Below, piece by piece: positions 1-5,262 of a DNA stretch of 5,262 bases. The notes below the pieces were generated by a model. It did no database searches. It was not told the origin of the DNA and worked only from the letters and a program-made list of their open reading frames with translations. Location: positions 1-5,262 of the forward strand of contig CAMPIZ010000152.1 of NCBI GenBank assembly GCA_946886675.1. The letters are read 5' to 3'. Made by a program: the position numbers and the translations under genes. The stretch comes from an uncultured Flavobacterium sp. (GTDB lineage: Bacteria > Bacteroidota > Bacteroidia > Flavobacteriales > Flavobacteriaceae). Position 1 is the first letter of the stretch. Every line of letters starts with the position of its first letter.

Positions 1-18
1 AAGCATTACAATCTACTT

Positions 19-1113
19 ATGTATACAATAATAATTATCCTGCTGTTCTGCATAGTCCTGATAATGCTTTTTATGCGTACAGAACAATTTGGCAGGCTGC
101 CTTCCGGCGAAAGGCTTGAAAAGATAAAAGAGTCTCCTGAATACAAAAAAGGTCAGTTTCAAAACCTTAGTGATACTCCAAGCCTTACGGAAGGAGCCAA
201 TTTTTTTACAGTTTTCGCAAAATTCTTATTTGGAAAAAATAATCGCAGCAACCCAAAAGAACCGCTCCCTACAAAAAAAGAAGATTTACTTAACCTGAAC
301 CCGGATGAGAATATTATAGTATGGTTTGGGCATTCGTCTTACTTTATGCAGGCTGACGGCAAAATAATTTTGGCAGACCCTGTTTTTAGCGGGCATGCCT
401 CGCCATTTACTTTTACCACAAAAGCCTTTAAAGGTACCGATGTATACACAACTGAAGATATACCGGAAATAGACTTTCTGTTTTTAACCCATGATCATTG
501 GGATCATCTCGATTATAAAACCCTTTTAAAGCTAAAGCCAAAAATAAAAAAGATTATAACCGGATTGGGTACTGCACAGCATTTGGTACACTGGGGTTTT
601 AGCGCTGATATAATTGAAGAGAAAGACTGGTTTGAGCAGGTTGAATTAGGTAACGGCTTTACAGTAAACACTACACCTGCAAGGCATTTTTCGGGCCGTA
701 CTTTTACAAGGAATAAATCGCTGTGGATGTCCTTTGTGTTCCAGACCCCATCGATGAAAATCTATTTGGGAGGTGATTCGGGATACGATTATTTTTTTAA
801 GGAAATAGGAGAAAAGTATGGCCCTTTTGATCTTGCCATATTGGAATGCGGACAGTATAACAAGTACTGGAAGTATATACACATGTTGCCGGAGCAGGTA
901 GTACAGGCAGCGCAGGACCTTAAGGCAGAAAAACTGCTGCCGGTGCACTGGGGCAAATTTGCCCTGGGGTTACATCATTGGGATGAACCCATAAAAAGAG
1001 TAACCGCAGAAGCAAAAGCCCGGGACTTAAATATACTTACACCTATGATTGGTGAAAAAGTAAGCCTGAAAGGTGATGAGGTCTTTACAGAATGGTGGAA
1101 GGGACTGGAATAA
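19..1113 (+). CDS. Membrane-anchored MBL-fold metallo-hydrolase, NAPE-PLD/RomA-like (COG2220)
   Basis: A 364-residue zinc-dependent hydrolase. Residues 2-19 form one very hydrophobic segment with no basic residue before it, so it looks like an uncleaved anchor rather than a signal peptide. A linker follows, and the metallo-beta-lactamase fold starts near residue 98 with WFGHSS and ADPVFS. The HxHxDH motif is H158, H160, D162 and H163; H223 (in ARHFSGR), D253 (in GGDSGY) and H310 (in PVHWG) complete a two-zinc site. Order and spacing resemble human NAPE-PLD from memory, including the HLDY and late WDEP-type motifs, so a phosphodiesterase acting on lipid-like substrates is possible. COG2220 also holds UlaG-type lactonases and many uncharacterised enzymes, so the substrate is unknown. 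The frame is open to the window edge, but ATG at 19 is favoured because the anchor follows at once. No Shine-Dalgarno site or promoter is visible in the 18 upstream bases. Fold is certain; substrate and topology are inference. Confidence 0.9.
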   Translation: MYTIIIILLFCIVLIMLFMRTEQFGRLPSGERLEKIKESPEYKKGQFQNLSDTPSLTEGANFFTVFAKFLFGKNNRSNPKEPLPTKKEDLLNLNPDENIIVWFGHSSYFMQADGKIILADPVFSGHASPFTFTTKAFKGTDVYTTEDIPEIDFLFLTHDHWDHLDYKTLLKLKPKIKKIITGLGTAQHLVHWGFSADIIEEKDWFEQVELGNGFTVNTTPARHFSGRTFTRNKSLWMSFVFQTPSMKIYLGGDSGYDYFFKEIGEKYGPFDLAILECGQYNKYWKYIHMLPEQVVQAAQDLKAEKLLPVHWGKFALGLHHWDEPIKRVTAEAKARDLNILTPMIGEKVSLKGDEVFTEWWKGLE

Positions 1114-1115
1114 AA

Positions 1116-1140
1116 AAAGCACTGAAAATTTCAGTGCTTT
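1116..1140. terminator. Bidirectional intrinsic terminator between convergent genes
   Basis: A perfect 25-base palindrome. Twelve bases (AAAGCACTGAAA) are mirrored by TTTCAGTGCTTT around a single central A, giving about a 10-bp stem with a 5-base loop. For mfd, on the minus strand, the hairpin is followed by seven U residues, the complement of the A run at 1112-1118. For the hydrolase, on the plus strand, it is followed by a broken U-rich tail (1138-1149). The A run overlaps the hydrolase stop codon (1111-1113), and the hairpin lies four bases beyond the mfd stop. Both genes therefore seem to share one terminator, which is stronger on the mfd side. Confidence 0.88.
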
Positions 1141-1144
1141 ATTA

Positions 1145-4100
1145 TTATTCAAAAACCTTTTCGAGCAGTTCTTTTGCTTTTTTAACCGATTTTACATTTT
1201 CAAAAGTAATCAGCAGGCGCAGGCCGTTTTTGGTCTGCTTTTCTTTCATTCGTAAAAGCGAAGGATTTTTTTGTACAAACTGCAGCACCTTATGGAATGA
1301 CCCTGACTGGTAATAATCAGATTGCTGGTCGGATACAAAATACCCAAGCATTTTACCCTGCTTTAATATCAGTTTTTCGATACCCATTTTCGTAGCGATC
1401 CATTTTATACGCATACTTGTAAGCAATGCCTGAGCCTGTTTTGGTAGCGGTCCAAAGCGGTCTTCCAGTTTTTGCTCAAATGCAACCAGATCCTCTTCAG
1501 TTATTACGTTTCTTAAGTCATTGTAAAGAATTAGTCTTTCGGTAATATTGTTTACATACTCATCAGGGAATAGCAATTCAAAATCAGTATCAATTTGTAT
1601 GTCTTTTACATATTCTTTCTCAGCGGCAGAACCTTCCACTTCCTCATACAGATCTTTAAACTCATTTTCCTTGAGTTCGTCTATAGCTTCATTCATTATC
1701 TTTTGATAGGTTTCAAAACCTATCTCGTTAATAAAGCCGCTTTGCTCACCCCCGAGTAAATCGCCTGCACCACGAATCTCAAGGTCTTTCATAGCAATGT
1801 TAAAGCCACTGCCAAGCTCACTGAATTGCTCAAGCGCCTGAATCCTTTTACGGGCTTCCTCAGTCATTGCAGAATATGGAGGTGTAATAAAGTAACAAAA
1901 AGCCTTTTTGTTGCTTCGGCCTACACGCCCCCGCATCTGGTGCAGATCGGATAAACCAAAGTTATTGGCATTGTTTATAAAAATGGTATTGGCATTTGGC
2001 ACATCAAGCCCACTTTCAACAATAGTAGTGGCAACCAGTACATCAAACTCACCATCCATAAAGGCCAGCATCAGCTCTTCCAGTTTTTTGCCTTCCATCT
2101 GCCCGTGGCCCACGCCTACTTTTGCTCCCGGTACAAGCCGCTGTATCATCCCGGCAACCTCTTTAATGTTCTCTATACGGTTATTGATAAAATATACCTG
2201 CCCTCCACGTTGTATTTCGTAGGAAATAGCATCGCGTATAACCTCTTCATTAAAGCCTACTACCTGTGTCTCTATAGGGTAGCGGTTAGGCGGCGGTGTA
2301 GTAATAACAGATAAATCCCTTGCTGCCATTAGCGAAAACTGGAGCGTTCTTGGTATAGGTGTTGCGGTAAGGGTAAGGGTATCCACATTTTGGGCTATGG
2401 TTTTTAGCTTGTCCTTTACGTTTACACCAAATTTTTGTTCTTCATCCACAATAAGTAGCCCCAGGTCTTTAAATACCACATTTTTATTGGTAAGCTGATG
2501 TGTGCCTATTACAATATCCAGTTTGCCTTCGGCCAACTGTTTAAGAGTTTCACTTTTTTGTTTTGCTGTCCTGAAACGATTAAGATAGCTTATTGTAACA
2601 GGCATCCCTTTAAGCCTCTCACTAAAAGTTTTATAATGCTGAAAAGCTAATATGGTAGTTGGGACCAATATGGCTACTTGCTTGCCGTTGTCTACAGCCT
2701 TAAATGCAGCACGTATGGCCACTTCTGTTTTACCAAAGCCTACATCACCGCACACTAAGCGATCCATAGGGCGTTCGCTTTCCATGTCGGCTTTTACATC
2801 TCGTGTAGCGGTAATCTGATCCGGAGTGTCTTCATAAATAAAAGAAGATTCCAGCTCTGCCTGCATATAAGTGTCAGGAGCATACTGAAAGCCTTTTTCC
2901 AGCCTGCGCTTGGCATAAAGCTGTATAAGGTTAAAAGCAATATGCTTAACCCTTGCCTTTGTTTTTTGCTTGAGGGTTTTCCATGCGCTGGAGCCCAGTT
3001 TGTATATTTTTGGCGGAGCACCGTCTTTACCGTTATATTTAGATATTTTGTGCAGTGAGTGTATGCTTACATATACAATATCATTATCTGCATATACCAG
3101 TTTTATGGCTTCCTGCGTTTTGCCTTCTACCTGAATTTTTTGCAGTCCGCCAAACTTACCTATACCATGGTCTATGTGTGTAACATAGTCGCCTACAGAG
3201 AGTGAATTAAGTTCCTTAAGCGTTATTGTCTGCTTTTTAGAATATCCGTTCTTAATGCTGAATTTATGATAACGCTCAAAAATCTGATGGTCGGTATAAC
3301 AGGCAATCTGGTTTTCGTCGTCTATAAAACCTTCATAAATTGGGAACACTATTGTTTTATACTGCTTGCGTATATTTTCATGGTTTTCCTCATCCAGGCT
3401 TTCAAAAATATCATGAAAACGTTTTGCCTGTGCTTCATTAGAGCAAAACAGGTAGTTTTTAAAGCCGTTGCTGTGATTGTCGTTAAGATTGTTAAGCAGC
3501 AGGTCGAACTGTTTGTTGAAAGACGGTTGCGGCTGTATGTAAAACTCAAAGATTTTTTGTGTTTTAAACATTGGGTTTGTACCCAGCTCCACAACAGTAA
3601 AATCGAGCGCTTTTTTAAGGAATGATTCCTGATTGAGGAATAGCTCCTGCGGCGATGCATGCTTTATATCTTTGCTCAGCTTATCAAAAGCTTCTACAGC
3701 TTTGTTGTACAAAAGGTCAAGCTGGCTTATAAGGCCATCGGTATTTTGTATAAACAGCACTGTTTTCTCGTTTATATAATCCAGAAAACTTTCACGGTTC
3801 TCCTTCAGGAATTTATTTTCTACGTTAGGTATAACTGTTATCTTTTTCTGCTTTTCCAGCGAAAGCTGTGTTTCCACATCAAAAGTACGTATGCTGTCTA
3901 CCTCATTGCCAAAGAACTCGATACGGTAAGGATTATCATTAGAAAATGAAAACACATCTACAATCCCGCCACGTACAGAGAATTCACCGGGTTCTGTAAC
4001 AAAATCTACCCTACGGAATTCATATTCAAACAACACTTCATTTATAAAATCAATAGAAACCTGGTCGCTCACAGCTACCTTAAGCGTGTTTTTGTCCAGT

Positions 4101-4507
4101 TCTTTGCGGGTAACCACTTTTTCAAAAAGTGCCTCGGGATATGATACTATTACGGCAGGTTTTTTTCTGGAATTTATACGATTAAGCACCTCTGCCCTAA
4201 GCAGTACATTGGCATTATCGGTTTCCTCAATCTGATAAGGCCTGCGGTAGGAACCCGGATAGAACAAAACATCGTTGCTGCCTATAAGCTGTTCAAGGTC
4301 GTTAAGGTAATAGGCTGCCTCTTCCTTGTCTTTAAAGATAAGGAGGAACGGCAGTTCGCTTTGCCTGAAAAGAGGATCTATAACAAAAGACAGCGAAGAG
4401 CCCAACAGGCCCTTTACATTTAGTTTGCTTTCCCTTTGCTCAAGCGCAGTGGCAATTTGTTTTACTTTTACCGACTGGCTGTATTTTTCTGAAATTTCCG
4501 GTTTCAA
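1145..4507 (-). CDS. mfd: Transcription-repair coupling factor Mfd (TRCF), full length
   Basis: A DNA translocase of 1120 residues (E. coli Mfd has 1148). In the family it binds RNA polymerase stalled at lesions, pushes it off DNA by ATP hydrolysis and recruits UvrA to begin nucleotide excision repair in the cytoplasm. Domains in order: a UvrB-like module (about 1-350) with a degenerate Walker A region (GLLGSSLS, 33-40) and the UvrA-binding region around 160-210; a CarD-like RNA polymerase interaction domain (about 436-490, VGDYVTHIDHGIGKFGG); a RecG-like motor (about 560-925); and a C-terminal TRCF domain (about 970-1110). Motor motifs are GDVGFGKT (587-594), DEEQ (688-691), TATPIPRTL (714-722) and QMRGRVGRS (857-865). 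All are intact. The start is TTG: an in-frame TAG lies at 4514-4516, and no other ATG, GTG or TTG occurs in frame before codon 35. It follows the lipoprotein gene after one base, with no promoter of its own visible. Confidence 0.98.
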   Translation of the reverse strand: MKPEISEKYSQSVKVKQIATALEQRESKLNVKGLLGSSLSFVIDPLFRQSELPFLLIFKDKEEAAYYLNDLEQLIGSNDVLFYPGSYRRPYQIEETDNANVLLRAEVLNRINSRKKPAVIVSYPEALFEKVVTRKELDKNTLKVAVSDQVSIDFINEVLFEYEFRRVDFVTEPGEFSVRGGIVDVFSFSNDNPYRIEFFGNEVDSIRTFDVETQLSLEKQKKITVIPNVENKFLKENRESFLDYINEKTVLFIQNTDGLISQLDLLYNKAVEAFDKLSKDIKHASPQELFLNQESFLKKALDFTVVELGTNPMFKTQKIFEFYIQPQPSFNKQFDLLLNNLNDNHSNGFKNYLFCSNEAQAKRFHDIFESLDEENHENIRKQYKTIVFPIYEGFIDDENQIACYTDHQIFERYHKFSIKNGYSKKQTITLKELNSLSVGDYVTHIDHGIGKFGGLQKIQVEGKTQEAIKLVYADNDIVYVSIHSLHKISKYNGKDGAPPKIYKLGSSAWKTLKQKTKARVKHIAFNLIQLYAKRRLEKGFQYAPDTYMQAELESSFIYEDTPDQITATRDVKADMESERPMDRLVCGDVGFGKTEVAIRAAFKAVDNGKQVAILVPTTILAFQHYKTFSERLKGMPVTISYLNRFRTAKQKSETLKQLAEGKLDIVIGTHQLTNKNVVFKDLGLLIVDEEQKFGVNVKDKLKTIAQNVDTLTLTATPIPRTLQFSLMAARDLSVITTPPPNRYPIETQVVGFNEEVIRDAISYEIQRGGQVYFINNRIENIKEVAGMIQRLVPGAKVGVGHGQMEGKKLEELMLAFMDGEFDVLVATTIVESGLDVPNANTIFINNANNFGLSDLHQMRGRVGRSNKKAFCYFITPPYSAMTEEARKRIQALEQFSELGSGFNIAMKDLEIRGAGDLLGGEQSGFINEIGFETYQKIMNEAIDELKENEFKDLYEEVEGSAAEKEYVKDIQIDTDFELLFPDEYVNNITERLILYNDLRNVITEEDLVAFEQKLEDRFGPLPKQAQALLTSMRIKWIATKMGIEKLILKQGKMLGYFVSDQQSDYYQSGSFHKVLQFVQKNPSLLRMKEKQTKNGLRLLITFENVKSVKKAKELLEKVFE

Positions 4508-4511
4508 TTTA
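4505..4511 (-). promoter_or_regulatory. Stop-start junction (TAA-A-TTG) coupling lipoprotein and mfd translation
   Basis: On the minus strand the lipoprotein stop TAA (4511-4509) is followed by one A and then the TTG start of mfd (4507-4505). No Shine-Dalgarno sequence is visible in the bases before it. Ribosomes finishing the lipoprotein could re-initiate directly on mfd. A weak start codon combined with this spacing would keep Mfd levels low and tied to lipoprotein translation. The arrangement is read directly from sequence; the coupling is inference. Confidence 0.6.
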
Positions 4512-5186
4512 TTCTACTGATGGTTTTATTTGCCTCCTTTGAGGAGATAACTGCAATGTTCTGCGAAGCTGCATATTTTTGTTTTGCTGTTCCTGCTCCT
4601 GCTGCTGCATCATATCAGGATTAGCCATTCTTACGGTATCAAGCGCTCTAAGCATTTCCTGCTCACCCATTTCTTTAGGGACTTCGCTTAAAACTACAAT
4701 TTCATTAAACTGGTTCTGCAGTGATGTTGTTTCTTTAGTAATTTCATTAATAAGCCCTACAACCTTTTTATCAGGTATAACGCTGATGTTGGTGTATGTA
4801 TATAACGATCTAACCTTGGTTCTAAGTACACCTATGCGGCTGCGTACCTGAGGCTTGTTAAAAAAATCGGGAATGTTTTCATTAAGCTGATCGGCTTTGT
4901 TAGCAATTGTTTTTACTTTTTGCCTGTAAGCGCTAAGGCTGCCTTTGGGCTTTTCTGCCAGTTCGGCCTTAAACTGGCGCCATTCATTCCAGCCGGATAG
5001 CTTTGCTTCTGCCTTGCTGCTTACCGGAGGTATATTAAACTTCCAGTTGCTGCTTATTACGTTAAGGATAGAGTCATTTTGCTTTTCCGTTTTTACTGCC
5101 AGTATTTCACGCTGCCTGTCGTCTTCATTGCACGAAATAAAACCGGCTGTAAAGCAAAATAATATAATGAGTTTTAAATACTTCAT
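4509..5186 (-). CDS. Putative surface-exposed lipoprotein of unknown function, upstream of mfd
   Basis: A 225-residue protein that I do not recognise as a named family. It starts MKYLKLIILFCFTAGFISC, a lipoprotein signal peptide with a lipobox-like FISC and lipidated Cys19; Phe at -3 is looser than the classic Leu. The next residues, NEDD, form an acidic patch of the kind reported to direct Bacteroidota lipoproteins to the cell surface, so outer-membrane surface display is inferred. The mature part is hydrophilic and probably mostly helical, with tryptophans at W48, W66 and W69 and possible coiled-coil stretches between about 85 and 165. It ends in a Met/Gln/Glu-rich tract (192-201) and a basic tail (R208, R209, R217, R218, K221). 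The ATG at 5186 is chosen over an in-frame TTG at 5207 because it places the signal peptide at the N-terminus and the TTG lies inside the likely promoter. It is first in an operon with mfd. Binding partner and role are unknown. Confidence 0.85.
   Translation of the reverse strand: MKYLKLIILFCFTAGFISCNEDDRQREILAVKTEKQNDSILNVISSNWKFNIPPVSSKAEAKLSGWNEWRQFKAELAEKPKGSLSAYRQKVKTIANKADQLNENIPDFFNKPQVRSRIGVLRTKVRSLYTYTNISVIPDKKVVGLINEITKETTSLQNQFNEIVVLSEVPKEMGEQEMLRALDTVRMANPDMMQQQEQEQQNKNMQLRRTLQLSPQRRQIKPSVE
4584..4607 (-). repeat. Short imperfect CAG/GAG codon run (Gln/Glu-rich tract)
   Basis: Eight consecutive codons in the lipoprotein gene encode QQQEQEQQ (residues 194-201), mostly as CAG with GAG, GAA and CAA interruptions. 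It is a low-complexity stretch inside the reading frame, placed between the helical body and the basic tail. Changes in copy number would keep the frame, so length differences between strains would be tolerated. The interruptions argue against a highly unstable repeat. Confidence 0.45.
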
Positions 5187-5262
5187 AGTTTTTTTATTGC
5201 AAAGCAAATTTACAAATTTTATGCCAAAATGGCTGTAGTGGTATAAAATAATTATTGTTAAT
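5187..5262. other. AT-rich intergenic region upstream of the lipoprotein gene
   Basis: These 76 bases run to the window edge. Apart from the -7 element and A-rich leader they hold only a weak inverted repeat (GCCA-TTT-TGGC, minus strand, 5223-5233), too short to call an operator or terminator. No gene start on the plus strand is supported here. Confidence 0.5.
5205..5212 (-). promoter_or_regulatory. Probable -7 promoter element (TAAATTTG) for the lipoprotein-mfd unit
   Basis: On the minus strand TAAATTTG fits the Bacteroidota primary sigma factor -7 consensus TAnnTTTG exactly. It lies 18 bases before the ATG at 5186, which leaves a leader of only about 10-15 bases, including the A-rich run at 5189-5195 that could help ribosome binding. 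I do not see a good TTTG -33 element at the usual spacing of about 19 bases: the nearest TTTG ends only 12 bases upstream. The call rests on the -7 match and its position. Confidence 0.5.

Noticed and set aside
646..948. Minus-strand open frame of 100 codons inside the hydrolase gene
   Set aside because: It lies opposite a gene with intact catalytic motifs, its translation shows no recognisable domain, and no promoter is seen. It is an antisense shadow.
3266..3949. Plus-strand open frames with hydrophobic stretches opposite mfd, resembling small membrane proteins
   Set aside because: They mirror the conserved mfd coding strand; the hydrophobic look comes from complementing Lys/Glu-rich codons. 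No independent start signals or family motifs are visible.
4505..4516. Possible frameshift or fusion between the lipoprotein and Mfd
   Set aside because: Both proteins look complete at the junction: the lipoprotein ends in its own stop, and Mfd begins at the expected N-terminal length for the family.
4579..4851. Cys/Ser-rich plus-strand open frame opposite the lipoprotein gene
   Set aside because: The Cys run at its start is simply the complement of the Gln/Glu codon tract, and the lipoprotein frame on the other strand has a signal peptide and a promoter.
5187..5207. Alternative upstream TTG start for the lipoprotein adding seven residues (MLCNKKT)
   Set aside because: The TTG falls within the likely -7 promoter element, and the extension would push the signal peptide away from the N-terminus. 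The ATG at 5186 fits better.
5223..5233. Small inverted repeat GCCA-TTT-TGGC upstream of the promoter
   Set aside because: A 4-bp stem is expected by chance in sequence of this length, and there is no flanking U tract or second copy to suggest an operator.
1..5262. Search for mobile elements, tRNA or rRNA genes, CRISPR arrays, riboswitches or defence genes
   Set aside because: Nearly the whole window is covered by three intact genes, and the short gaps contain no such structure. I find no hidden system here.

Overview
The window looks like an ordinary chromosomal segment from a Flavobacterium-like member of the Bacteroidota. The evidence is AT-rich coding DNA (roughly 40% GC by eye), an A-rich leader in place of a Shine-Dalgarno site, a TAnnTTTG-type -7 promoter element, a lipoprotein signal followed by an acidic patch, and a transcription-repair coupling factor whose sequence reads like those of Flavobacteriaceae. 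I cannot name a species.

Layout. From the left, a plus-strand gene (19-1113) encodes a membrane-anchored metallo-beta-lactamase-fold hydrolase of the NAPE-PLD/RomA/UlaG-like group (COG2220), with a full set of zinc ligands. It converges on a two-gene minus-strand unit, and the 31-nt gap holds a perfect inverted repeat that should terminate transcription from both sides. The minus-strand unit reads from right to left. It starts with a small putative surface lipoprotein of unknown function (5186-4509), followed after a single base by mfd (4507-1145), the full-length Mfd translocase that displaces stalled RNA polymerase and recruits UvrA. The right edge (5187-5262) is non-coding and carries the likely promoter of this unit.

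How the genes work together. The lipoprotein gene and mfd are almost certainly co-transcribed. mfd can only start at a TTG lying one base after the lipoprotein stop codon, so its translation is probably coupled to that of the lipoprotein. No functional link between a lipoprotein and DNA repair is obvious, and the hydrolase gene is merely a convergent neighbour. I see no mobile element, RNA gene, CRISPR array, defence system or biosynthetic cluster. The points worth a second look are modest: the TTG coupling junction, the two-way terminator overlapping a stop codon, the uncharacterised lipoprotein and the membrane-tethered NAPE-PLD-like enzyme.
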